Both the position numbers and the translations under genes were made by a program. Positions 17,608-24,965 of a stretch of 42,500 nucleotides of DNA are shown here, piece by piece. Positions within the stretch are counted from its first letter, which is position 1, and each line of letters begins with the position of its first letter. Source of the stretch: Thermoleophilia bacterium (GTDB lineage Bacteria > Actinomycetota > Thermoleophilia > Gaiellales > Gaiellaceae); the NCBI GenBank assembly GCA_025928515.1, contig JAICJI010000017.1:1-42500 (forward strand), read 5' to 3'. The notes below the pieces were generated by a model. That model did no database searches. It was not told where the DNA came from and saw only the letters and a list, made by a program, of their open reading frames with translations.

Positions 17608-18188
17608 GTCGCCTCCTCCAGGGCCGACTCGGCAAGCTCCCGCTTCAGGATGCGGCGGCCCCGATGGAGCCTCGACATCACGGTGCCGACCGGGATGTCG
17701 AGAATCTGGGCCGCATCCGCGTAGCTGAAGTCGCCGAGGTCGACGAGCACAATGACGTCGCGGAAGTCGTGTGGCACCGCGGAGAGCGCCGTCACGATGT
17801 CGTCCTGCGACAAGCGCTCCACGACCCGGTCCTCGTCGGAGACGCCGTCGTCGTTCTCCGCGAGCCGGTCGTAGAGGTAGTAGTCGTTGGCCTCGAGCGG
17901 CTGCATCTGTGGCGCACGCTGCTGCCGCCGCCCGCGGTCGATGTTGAGGTTGGTGAGGATCCGCAGCAGCCAGGCGCGCATGTTGGTTCCGGGCTGAAAC
18001 GAGCGCCAGCTGCGGAACGCCCGCGCGTACGTCTCCTGCATGAGCTCGTCGGCGTCTTCGCGGGACGACGCGAGGTGGCGGGCGACGCGGTAGACCTGGT
18101 CGGAGAGGGCGAGCGCGTCCTCCTCGAACCGGACGCGGTCGCGGGCCTCGGTCGCGAGCCGCTGCGCGTCTTCCGCATCGGCCTCCAT
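17604..18188 (-). CDS. sigR: SigR-like ECF sigma factor
   Basis: A 194-residue ECF sigma factor from ATG 18188. Region 2 is visible as DADELMQETYARAFRSW and GTNMRAWLLRILTNLNIDRG; region 4 as IVTALSAVPHDFRDVIVLVD and DIPVGTVMSRLHRGRRILKR, close to Streptomyces SigR. It is coupled to an RsrA-like anti-sigma gene. A perfect SigR-type promoter (GGAAT-N18-GTT) lies 37 nt upstream at 18225-18250, so autoregulation is likely. In this class the regulon covers thioredoxins and other thiol-redox genes; I found no second such promoter in this window. Confidence 0.88.
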   Translation of the reverse strand: MEADAEDAQRLATEARDRVRFEEDALALSDQVYRVARHLASSREDADELMQETYARAFRSWRSFQPGTNMRAWLLRILTNLNIDRGRRQQRAPQMQPLEANDYYLYDRLAENDDGVSDEDRVVERLSQDDIVTALSAVPHDFRDVIVLVDLGDFSYADAAQILDIPVGTVMSRLHRGRRILKRELAESALEEAT

Positions 18189-18224
18189 GCGATCAACCGT
18201 ACCAGCGAGGGCCACTCCCTCCGG

Positions 18225-18250
18225 AACGGCGCGGGGAGTGTTGCTATTCC
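18225..18250 (-). promoter_or_regulatory. SigR-type autoregulatory promoter
   Basis: On the minus strand GGAAT (18246-18250) and GTT (18225-18227) are separated by exactly 18 nt, the -35/-10 consensus of SigR-dependent promoters in Streptomyces. It reads into the sigma gene, whose ATG is 37 nt beyond the GTT. Confidence 0.7.
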
Positions 18251-18265
18251 GCCGCCGCGAGCCCG

Positions 18266-18484
18266 CTAGACCGCGGCGAGCTCGGGAAAGCCGGACTTCC
18301 TCAGGCGCTCGACGATCGCGTCGCGGCTCGTCTGCTCGTCGTCCCACGCGAGTGTGACCTGTCCCATCAGGTTCGCATTCGCGCCTTCGAGGCCCTCGTG
18401 GCCCTCGAGCGCGTGGGCGAGGCGCATCACGCACCGCTCGCAGCGGACACCGGAAACCTGGATCGTCTCGGACTGCGTCGCCAC
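18266..18484 (-). CDS. Heavy-metal-associated (HMA) domain protein
   Basis: A 72-residue single HMA domain with ferredoxin-like fold. The metal motif is VRCERC (CxxC) after the first strand IQVSG, followed by ALEGHEGLEGANANLMGQVTLAWDDE, as in CopZ-type chaperones. The usual loop Met before CxxC is absent, so copper specificity is uncertain. GTG 18484 start; only 4 nt separate it from the upstream ligase stop, suggesting one transcript. No metal-transport ATPase is present nearby. Confidence 0.78.
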   Translation of the reverse strand: MATQSETIQVSGVRCERCVMRLAHALEGHEGLEGANANLMGQVTLAWDDEQTSRDAIVERLRKSGFPELAAV

Positions 18485-18488
18485 AGGG

Positions 18489-19394
18489 TCAGCCTACCGT
18501 GAGGGCGGCAATCTCCCGCACCGCTGCCTCGGGCCCGAGCTCGAGCTGGCGCTCTGCCTCCGGACCGCCTCCCTCGCGGCCCGCGACATCGCGCTGTGCC
18601 CCGTATTCCTCTCGGTCGAACGGCCCGCCACCGGTCTCGGCCGCCTCGCGGACGAGCCGCTGCACCTCGGCGGCGAGCTCGGTCGTTCGCCGCAGCGACG
18701 TGGGCTGGTCGAGCACACGCACCTCGAGCGTCCCGTACTCCGGCCGCGGCCAGACGTCCCAGTGCCGGCGCGTGCTGTCGCCGCGCGTCGCCGCCTGCCA
18801 GTCGTCCCAATCGCGCAGCAGCGGCGGCGGGCCACCGGTCGGCATCTCGAAGATGACCTGCGAGCGGATCGAGCGCCAGCCGCTGTCTGCGCCGTCCCAG
18901 AACGGAGAGTTCGCGGACTCGGCCAGGAGCGCGGGGAGCCGCGGCAGCATCCCCTCGAACGCCCGGAGGCAGGTGTCGGGATCGGGCACCGAGACGTGGA
19001 CGTGCAGCCCGCAGATGTGCTGCCGGTAGAGCTTCGGCCCGAGCTTCTCCTCCAGGCGCAGGTAGCGCTCGACCGGTACGAGCGGAACCGGCTCGTGCGC
19101 CGTCGGATGCGAGCCGGTGGCGAGCAGGGCGAGGCCGTGCGCCGCCGCTCGCTCGGCCACCTCGTGCCGCAGGGCGCGCAACTCGGCCTCGGCCTCCGCA
19201 GGTGTGTCGACGACGGTCGTCGTGATCTCGACGAACGACTCGAACAGCTCGGGCTTGATCCGCTCGGTCGCCTTCCCGAACACGCGCGAGAACCCGTCCC
19301 GCGCGGGCTCGAACGTCTCGGCGTCGACGAGCATCAGCTCCTCTTCGATCCCGAGCGACCACGGCGGGGCCGAGCCGAAGCGGCTCAGATCCAC
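18489..19394 (-). CDS. YbdK-like carboxylate-amine ligase (GCS2 family)
   Basis: A 301-residue ATP-dependent ligase of the glutamate-cysteine ligase 2 family. Motifs: SLGIEEELMLVDAETFEP, FVEITTTVVDT, ICGLHVHVSVPD and YGTLEVRVLDQPTSL. YbdK proteins have weak gamma-glutamylcysteine synthetase activity in vitro; the true substrate is unsettled. In actinobacteria related enzymes include EgtA. The protein is shorter than the usual 360-380 residues, lacking part of the C-terminus. Next to a SigR/RsrA pair, a role in making a thiol is attractive but only inferred. GTG 19394 start; the preceding gene ends 12 nt away. Confidence 0.8.
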   Translation of the reverse strand: MDLSRFGSAPPWSLGIEEELMLVDAETFEPARDGFSRVFGKATERIKPELFESFVEITTTVVDTPAEAEAELRALRHEVAERAAAHGLALLATGSHPTAHEPVPLVPVERYLRLEEKLGPKLYRQHICGLHVHVSVPDPDTCLRAFEGMLPRLPALLAESANSPFWDGADSGWRSIRSQVIFEMPTGGPPPLLRDWDDWQAATRGDSTRRHWDVWPRPEYGTLEVRVLDQPTSLRRTTELAAEVQRLVREAAETGGGPFDREEYGAQRDVAGREGGGPEAERQLELGPEAAVREIAALTVG

Positions 19395-19406
19395 GGCCTG
19401 GACCCT

Positions 19407-19769
19407 CTACTTGCCGCGGACGCCGTGCACCGGCCGGCCCGCCGCTTCCCACGCGTAGTACGAAGCGCTCGGGCCGAAGACGACCTCGTAGGAGACGATC
19501 CGCGGGTTACGCCCGACCTCTTTGGCGCGCTGGGCGTGGCGAAGGAGGTTCGGGTCGTCCTGCTCCTCCCAGACGAGCACGAGGTGCGCGGCCGTCATGA
19601 AGGTCGCGACGAAGACGCAACCGGGCGCTGGACACGGGAACGGATCGGTAGAGACACAGAACCAGCCGACGTGCTCGTCGCCGTCCTCCGGCCAGAGCTC
19701 ATCCGCCTCCTCGGGAATGGCCTGCTCCGCCAGCCCCCCACCGCCGGCGTGGATCTCCCCTCGCTCCAC
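19407..19769 (-). CDS. Conserved-looking hypothetical protein with Cys cluster
   Basis: A 120-residue protein with no domain I recognise. It has an acidic N-terminal segment (EEADELWPEDGDEHVGWFC), a compact Cys group CPAPGC near residue 45, a hydrophobic strand CVFVATFMTAAHLVLVW, and a C-terminal SYEVVFGPSASYYAWEAAG. GTG 19769 is the likely start, without a clear ribosome-binding site. It lies 37 nt after mrpD on the same strand and 12 nt before the ligase, so it may belong to either transcript. Confidence 0.55.
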   Translation of the reverse strand: MERGEIHAGGGGLAEQAIPEEADELWPEDGDEHVGWFCVSTDPFPCPAPGCVFVATFMTAAHLVLVWEEQDDPNLLRHAQRAKEVGRNPRIVSYEVVFGPSASYYAWEAAGRPVHGVRGK

Positions 19770-19806
19770 CGGGCAAAGGTAGCGCCAGTGTCCCGCCCGT
19801 CGCTAC

Positions 19807-21597
19807 TCAACGCAGGAGGATCGCCCAGACGCCGCCGGTGACAGCCGTTCCGACCACCACCCACGTGACGTAGTCGCCCACCACTCCGCTGTGCAACGAG
19901 TGGAGGACGCGGACGGGAGGCGCGAGCGCGCGCGGCATCCTGCGGCGGTAGAGGCCGGCGAACGCGAGGCCGAGCGCGAAGATCGTCGCGCCCGACGCGT
20001 AGAGGAGCGAGTCGACCGACGTGTGCTGGATCGTCACAGGCAGGCTCCCTGGCGCGGGCATCGCACGGTCGTGGAGGATCCGGGCTGCGTAGCCGCTCGT
20101 ATCGCGGAAGCGACCCGCCGCGTACTCCGCGCGCTGCCCAAGCCCCGGCACGACGCTGATCGCGACCCCGAGGACGACGGCGACGAGCGCGACTCCCACG
20201 AGGATCGGCCGCCGCACCGCGCGCTCGAGCGGATCCTCTTCGATCGCCCTCCCGAGCAGCTCGTCCTCGTCGTCGCCCCAGCCGAGGAAGATGCGGGCGC
20301 CGGCGCGGAGCAGCGCCGCCCCGGCGAGAGCAGAGCCGAGCCAGAGCAGCGCAGGCACCCACGACCTCCCGAGCTCGCTCGCGCCGTCGTCGATGAGCCC
20401 GTGCCCGAGGTAGATGCCGACGTACGGCGTCCCGATCAGCCCGATCGTTCCGGCGAACCAGGCGACAGCGGGAGCCCAGCAGCCGCGACCGCGGCCCCGC
20501 AAGTGCAGTTCGTCGATCAGCCCGTGATCGACGTGGAGGATCCCCGCGACGAAGAAGAGGCTGGCCGTGAGGAGCGCATGCGCCAGGAACATCAGCTCGG
20601 TCCCGGCCAGTCCCGACGTGTCGAGTAGGCCGATCCCCGCGAGCATGATCCCGATGTGGCAGACGACCGAATAGGCGAGCATCCGCTTCAGGTGCCGCTG
20701 GAGAAAGGCCATCGTCCCCGCGAGCACGGCGGTCACGAGCCCGAGCCACAGGAGCACGTCGCCGACCCCGTGCCCCTGCCCGAAGGGGACGGCGAACACC
20801 GTCCAGTAGAGCCGCGCGACGCCGATCAGGCCGATGTCGGTCATCACGCCGCCGAGGACGGCACAGACCGGAGCAGGCGCGACCGCATACGCGTCCGCCG
20901 CCCAGAGGTGGAACGGGACGACGGCTCCCTTGATGAGGAACCCGCAGAGGAGAAGCGTCATGGCCACGATCACGAGGCCGCCGGCCGGGCCGTGTGCGAG
21001 GGCCTTCCCGATCTGCGCGAGGTTGAGCGCGCCGGTGCGCGCATAGATCAGGGCGATCCCGACCACGAAGAGGTAGCCGCCCAGGGTGTTCGTGATCGCG
21101 AAGTTGACCGCTCCCTGCACGGGGCCGAGCCGCTCGACCTGGAAGCCCGTGAGCGCATAGGCGGCCACCGCCATCAGCTCGAGCCAGACGAAGAGGTTGA
21201 AGAGGTCGCCCGACATCGCGAAGCCGCACATCGCACCGAGCGCGGCGAGCATCAGCGCGTCGAAGAGCCTCGCAGCCTCGCGCAGGAAGGTCAGCGCGTA
21301 GAGCAGCGACAACGTCACCACGATCCCGATCACGACGCACATCCCCGCGGCGAGCGGGCCGACGGCGAAGTCGACGCCGAGTGCGACGCCGTGCTTCGGT
21401 TGCCAACCGCCGAACCAGTGCACGACCTCGTGGTCTTCCGCATGCCAGAGGAGCACGAAGGCGAGCGCGGTCGTCGCGGCCGAGGCGCCGATCACGAGCG
21501 CGTCCTGGACCGGCTGGGGCGTGACGTGGTCGAGGCCCGCGGTCGCGGCCGCCGCGAGCAGCGGGATCGCCACGAGGAGCGGCGGGATCCAGCTCAT
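19807..21597 (-). CDS. mrpD: Mrp/Mbh-type proton-translocating subunit D (ND4/ND5-like)
   Basis: A 596-residue multi-spanning membrane protein of the proton-conducting complex I family. Visible family motifs: GDLFNLFVWLELM with the conserved Glu in a helix, FLIKGAVVPFHLWAADAY with the conserved Lys, and LKRMLAYSVVCHIG. It is longer than typical MrpD/MbhH (about 500), with a C-terminal extension of roughly 90 residues containing at least two more helices. ATG 21597 overlaps the mrpC stop (ATGA). It is the only large antiporter-like subunit in the module; the ND5-like N-terminal part of MrpA is missing. Confidence 0.9.
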   Translation of the reverse strand: MSWIPPLLVAIPLLAAAATAGLDHVTPQPVQDALVIGASAATTALAFVLLWHAEDHEVVHWFGGWQPKHGVALGVDFAVGPLAAGMCVVIGIVVTLSLLYALTFLREAARLFDALMLAALGAMCGFAMSGDLFNLFVWLELMAVAAYALTGFQVERLGPVQGAVNFAITNTLGGYLFVVGIALIYARTGALNLAQIGKALAHGPAGGLVIVAMTLLLCGFLIKGAVVPFHLWAADAYAVAPAPVCAVLGGVMTDIGLIGVARLYWTVFAVPFGQGHGVGDVLLWLGLVTAVLAGTMAFLQRHLKRMLAYSVVCHIGIMLAGIGLLDTSGLAGTELMFLAHALLTASLFFVAGILHVDHGLIDELHLRGRGRGCWAPAVAWFAGTIGLIGTPYVGIYLGHGLIDDGASELGRSWVPALLWLGSALAGAALLRAGARIFLGWGDDEDELLGRAIEEDPLERAVRRPILVGVALVAVVLGVAISVVPGLGQRAEYAAGRFRDTSGYAARILHDRAMPAPGSLPVTIQHTSVDSLLYASGATIFALGLAFAGLYRRRMPRALAPPVRVLHSLHSGVVGDYVTWVVVGTAVTGGVWAILLR

Positions 21598-21938
21598 CCG
21601 GAGACGTCCGCGATGCCGTCGGGATCGACGGTGCCCGAGAGCCGGTGCGCGTCGAGAGCGAGCGCGAGGATGAGCCCGATCACCGCGACGCTCACGACGA
21701 CGTCGGTGAGCGTGAGTGCCTGCACAACGGGATCGACGGCCGTCGTGCCGAGCTTCGTCCCGAGAAAGATCGGCGCGACGCCGTGCTTGACGTAGCCGAC
21801 CGAGAGCAGGAGCACGTAGCTCGACGACTGCGTGACCGTCAGGCAGACGGCGAGGTGGATGAGGTTCTTGCTCGTGGCGATGCCGGCGATCCCGACGAGG
21901 AAGATCCACCCGGCGACGGCATACGGCAGATAGCTCAC
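21594..21938 (-). CDS. mrpC: Mrp subunit C (NuoK-like)
   Basis: A 114-residue three-helix protein of the NuoK/MnhC family: AVAGWIFLVGIAGI, NLIHLAVCLTVTQSSSYVLL and LTLTDVVVSVAVIGLILALA. The ALTLTDVVVSVA phrase is the family hallmark. GTG 21938 overlaps the preceding subunit stop (GTGA) and its end overlaps mrpD. It forms part of the cation-translocation channel core. Confidence 0.9.
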   Translation of the reverse strand: MSYLPYAVAGWIFLVGIAGIATSKNLIHLAVCLTVTQSSSYVLLLSVGYVKHGVAPIFLGTKLGTTAVDPVVQALTLTDVVVSVAVIGLILALALDAHRLSGTVDPDGIADVSG

Positions 21939-22684
21939 GAGCCGGAGTCCTCGGGCTCGAGCGGGACGACGTACGTCTCGAGGAACTCCGCGAAGAGGAG
22001 CACCATCGCGCACGTGACGGCGATCGCGGACGCCCAGTTCAGGATCGCGATGCTGCCGCCTGAAAGCAGCGTGCCGGTCGTGCCGAGACCGAACAGGTTC
22101 GTGAGGAAGGCGGTGCCGGAGGCGAGCGCGGCCAGCCCCACGATCACGTAGCCGCCGGAGCCGAGACTCTCCAGCGGATCGAGCGCGTGCACGTCGCGGA
22201 ACGGCCGGTAGTCGCGGTGGCTGCCGACGACGTACAGGAGCAGGATCGCGCCGGCAGCGAGGACACCACCCTGGAAGCCGCCGCCCGGCGTGATGTAGCC
22301 GAAGGCCATCAGCCAGAGCCCCACGAGAAGCCCGCCGCCGACCATGGCGATGCCGACGAGCCGTGCGGTGTCGTTCGGCAGGCGCCGCGTCCGCCGTTCG
22401 GCCTGCTTCGAGCGCGTCTCGTCGCGGAGCAAGAGCGTCACCCCGACGACGGCGGCGTAGAGGATGAACTCCTCCCCCATCGTGTCGACGCCGCGCACGT
22501 CGAACGTCGTCCCCATCACGACGTTCGTCGTGTGCCGGAGCGGGACGACGACCCGGTTGAGGACGAAGCCGTAGGGGCCGTGGTAGTCGCCGAACGCAGG
22601 CAGCCCCGCCATCGCCCAGGCGAAGAGCGAGCCGAGGCCGAGCAGCCCCGGGCCGAGCACCATCATCCGGATTCGTCTGCTCAC
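21935..22684 (-). CDS. mrpB: Fused MbhE-MnhB subunit
   Basis: A 249-residue protein that joins two modules. Residues about 1-90 resemble the MbhE/extreme C-terminal part of MrpA (TTNVVMGTTFDVRGVDTMGEE). Residues about 105-245 are MnhB: ITPGGGFQGGVLAAGAILLL and NWASAIAVTCAMVLLFAEF. In Pyrococcus-type Mbh complexes these are separate genes. GTG 22684 overlaps the previous gene stop by 4 nt. This arrangement fits a module with a split MrpA. Confidence 0.85.
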   Translation of the reverse strand: MSRRIRMMVLGPGLLGLGSLFAWAMAGLPAFGDYHGPYGFVLNRVVVPLRHTTNVVMGTTFDVRGVDTMGEEFILYAAVVGVTLLLRDETRSKQAERRTRRLPNDTARLVGIAMVGGGLLVGLWLMAFGYITPGGGFQGGVLAAGAILLLYVVGSHRDYRPFRDVHALDPLESLGSGGYVIVGLAALASGTAFLTNLFGLGTTGTLLSGGSIAILNWASAIAVTCAMVLLFAEFLETYVVPLEPEDSGS

Positions 22685-22956
22685 CGCTCGTCGCCGTCCT
22701 TCGTCCGTTCGTGACCACGCACGCGCGCGATGGCCGCGAGGATCACGAGCGGGTAGCCGACGCCCGACACGACGAGCATCGACAGCGCCGGATCGGGCGC
22801 CTCGAGCACGACGAAGAGGAGCACGAGCGAGACGCCGTAGACGCCGTTCACGAGTGCCTGCCTCAGCGGGTCGCGCGTGAGGACGACGAGCGGCGCGCCG
22901 AGCGCGACGAGCCCGAAGGCGACCGCCTGCAGCGGCACGAGCGTCGCGAGCACCAT
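22681..22956 (-). CDS. DUF4040/MbhD-like membrane subunit
   Basis: A 91-residue, three-helix protein matching the MrpA C-terminal/MbhD domain: LVNGVYGVSLVLLFVVLEAPD and SMLVVSGVGYPLVILAAIARV. In Mrp antiporters this segment is the end of MrpA; here it is stand-alone as in Mbh hydrogenases. Start ATG 22956 or the adjacent GTG 22959; both overlap the mrpG stop. Confidence 0.83.
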   Translation of the reverse strand: MVLATLVPLQAVAFGLVALGAPLVVLTRDPLRQALVNGVYGVSLVLLFVVLEAPDPALSMLVVSGVGYPLVILAAIARVRGHERTKDGDER

Positions 22957-23252
22957 CACGGCTCGTCCGGCTCGTCGATGCGCCTCGCGGCCTGCGCGGT
23001 CGCGACCAACAGCGCCGGGTTGAGCAGGAAGAGCAGGCCGACCGCGGCCAGGGCCTGGAGCCCGCCGGCGGACAGATGCTCGCGGACGAGCGCCGCGGCG
23101 AGGATGAGGAACGCGGGCACGCTCGTCGCGGCTCCCACGTAGTGGAGGCGGTCGAACGTCGTGCGCATCACGAGCACGCCGGCGACGCACAGCAGCTCGG
23201 CGGCTACGCCGAGGCCGAGGAGAACGTCGACGGCGAGATCGGACGCGTGCAT
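22956..23252 (-). CDS. mrpG: Mrp subunit G (MnhG/PhaG)
   Basis: A 98-residue three-helix protein: VDVLLGLGVAAELLCVAGVL, RTTFDRLHYVGAATSVPAFL and LFLLNPALLVATAQAARR. The FDRLHYVGAATSVPA and LLNPA phrases are typical of MnhG. ATG 23252 overlaps the mrpF stop (ATGA). Confidence 0.9.
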   Translation of the reverse strand: MHASDLAVDVLLGLGVAAELLCVAGVLVMRTTFDRLHYVGAATSVPAFLILAAALVREHLSAGGLQALAAVGLLFLLNPALLVATAQAARRIDEPDEP

Positions 23253-23503
23253 CAGGTCCAGCGGCCCAGGAAGCGGACGAACACGAGGCCGCCGATCCAC
23301 GATGCGACGGCGGCGGCGATGGCCACGGTGAAGAAGATCGACTGGCCGAGGCCGACGGAGAGACAAACGAGGGTGAGCGTCGCCACCGCTCCCGCCGTCT
23401 CGAGGGCGACGAGCCCGTCGATCGGGCGTCGCAGCGACGCCGCGACGAGCAGGGGCGCGAGCGACGCCAGCAAAACCGTGGCGGCGATGAGGAACGCGTT
23501 CAG
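23252..23503 (-). CDS. mrpF: Mrp subunit F (MnhF)
   Basis: An 83-residue three-helix protein of the MrpF family (RRPIDGLVALETAGAVATLT is the family core, GGLVFVRFLGRW the end). There is no ATG, GTG or TTG at the expected place; CTG 23503 has GGAGGAG about 6 nt upstream and overlaps the mrpE stop as CTGA, so CTG is the probable start. Confidence 0.85.
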   Translation of the reverse strand: MNAFLIAATVLLASLAPLLVAASLRRPIDGLVALETAGAVATLTLVCLSVGLGQSIFFTVAIAAAVASWIGGLVFVRFLGRWT

Positions 23504-23973
23504 ACCGGCTCCTCCGACTTTCGGTGCGGGATCAGGTCGTGGAGGAGAACGCGCTCCGTGTCGGAGTCGATGTCCACGACGTATGCGTTCGGGCTGTACG
23601 ACGCGAGAAGCACCGTCCAAGCGCGGTTCCCGGTACCGCGCGCGGCGGCGCTTTCGCGCTCGATGAGCTCGCCGCGGACGACCCGCCGGCGGAACACGCT
23701 CGCGACGAGCGCCCAGGACACGATCCCGAAGTCGACCACGACCATCCAGAGCGCCTGCGGCACGTCGGCGAGCAGCCGCGGCGGCAACGGCGCGCTGAGC
23801 CCGGTGCGCGTGCGTGCGAACTCGGCCGCGGCGCCCGCAAGCGTCGCCGCGATCGCAGCGGCCACCACCTGTTCCCGGTTCCACTCACCGACCAGGAGCA
23901 GCCAGAGCCAGAAGAGGGCGATCCACCACGCTGCCAAAGCGACGACGTGCTTCACGCGCCGCTGTATCCCCAT
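23500..23973 (-). CDS. mrpE: Mrp subunit E (MnhE)
   Basis: A 157-residue protein with two N-terminal helices (AAWWIALFWLWLLLVG and QVVAAAIAATLAGAAAE) and a soluble domain with VLLASYSPNAYVVDIDSD, typical of MnhE. ATG 23973 is preferred over an upstream TTG. It is the first gene of the seven-gene module, reading away from the formate dehydrogenase genes. The operon promoter must lie between here and the terminator at 24004-24036. Confidence 0.87.
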   Translation of the reverse strand: MGIQRRVKHVVALAAWWIALFWLWLLLVGEWNREQVVAAAIAATLAGAAAEFARTRTGLSAPLPPRLLADVPQALWMVVVDFGIVSWALVASVFRRRVVRGELIERESAAARGTGNRAWTVLLASYSPNAYVVDIDSDTERVLLHDLIPHRKSEEPV

Positions 23974-24003
23974 CCGGGGACGGTGCAAATCACCCGCCGC
24001 GCA

Positions 24004-24036
24004 AGAGACGAGGGCCCCGCGGGAGCCCTCGTCTCT
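24004..24036 (-). terminator. Strong intrinsic-type hairpin after the YaaH-like transporter gene
   Basis: A perfect 12-bp inverted repeat: AGAGACGAGGGC (24004-24015), 9-nt loop, GCCCTCGTCTCT (24025-24036). It begins 24 nt beyond the transporter's TAA on the minus strand and lies before mrpE. No long U-tract follows, as is common in GC-rich actinobacteria. It separates the transporter from the Mrp module. Confidence 0.75.
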
Positions 24037-24060
24037 CGGGCGAACCGTGTTGCAGTTGCG

Positions 24061-24828
24061 TTACTGACCCTGCTTGATGCCGGGCTCCGCCCACGGCAGC
24101 TCGACGGCCTCGAGAGGCTGTCGGCCCGGAACGTTCCGTTCCTTCTTGAAGTGGCCTGTCGGCAGGATCGTCCGCTTCGTCGCTGCCGTCAGGCACATCG
24201 CCAACACCATGTAGGCGGCGAGGCCGGCCGAGGCGACGAACAGGACTCAGCCGGCGCCGAGCCACGTGTTGCCGATCCCGGAGATGAACCAGCCGGCCGC
24301 CGAGAGGCCCGAGCCAACGGCGAGCGTCCAGAGGACGGCCGCGATGCCGATGCTCTCGGTCGTCGCCGCGATCGCGGCGATGCCCGTCATGTACGCGAGC
24401 CCCAGGAACCAGAGCCCGAGGGCGTCGTTCGCGGCGCCGGGAACGGGCGCCGGGATCTTCCCCGCGAGGATGAAGATCTGCAGCAGCCCGAACGCGATCC
24501 AGAACGCGCCCCACATCCCGTGTGCGACTGTCGCGACGACGTCACGCGCCTTGTAGGACCACATGCCGGCAGCGAATTGCGCGATGCCGCCGAACGTCAT
24601 CGCGAACAATCCGACCACGCCGAGGTCCGACCAGTGGCCGAGCCAGCCGGCTTGGATCAGAGCCACCATCATCGTCGCCACCGAGAAGCCCGCGAGGCCG
24701 AGCGCGGACGGCGCCGCGATCGGCTGCAGGAAGACGCGCGGACGGGCGAACCCGTCACGCCAGACGTCCTCGTCGCGGATGGCGACGCCTGCGGAGGCGC
24801 GCTCTCTACGCTGATCGATCGTGCTCAT
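24061..24828 (-). CDS. GPR1/FUN34/YaaH-family transporter interrupted by in-frame TGA
   Basis: From ATG 24828 the family signature APSALGLAGFS and five helices are intact, ending GIGNTWLGAG at TGA 24247-24249. The same frame continues without a shift into the expected last helix (VLFVASAGLAAYMVLAMCLT) and the family-like ending RTILPTGHFKKE, stopping at TAA 24061-24063, 255 codons in all. Compared with the paralogue at 5196, the TGA falls in the AGGW region, where Trp (TGG) is expected nearby. A TGG-to-TGA change (nonsense mutation or sequence error) is the simplest explanation; no good SECIS hairpin follows. It is divergent from fdhA with a 137-bp shared upstream region, suggesting uptake of a small carboxylate such as acetate or formate. 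Confidence 0.7.
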
Positions 24829-24965
24829 GAAGCATCGACCCCTTTCTGCTTCGTTTCATTTACTTCGTAGTACGGTGTTCTCTTCCCATCGGCCGAACCG
24901 AAAAACCTCGGCTTGCATCGGATCCCCGTTTATCCAGGTAGGCACCTAGGAAAGAATCCGTCTCG

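Noticed and set aside
24061-24828. Calling the YaaH-like TGA a third kind of selenoprotein with confidence
   Set aside because: No SECIS-like hairpin follows, Sec is not known in this family to my knowledge, and a nearby Trp in the paralogue makes TGG-to-TGA more likely.
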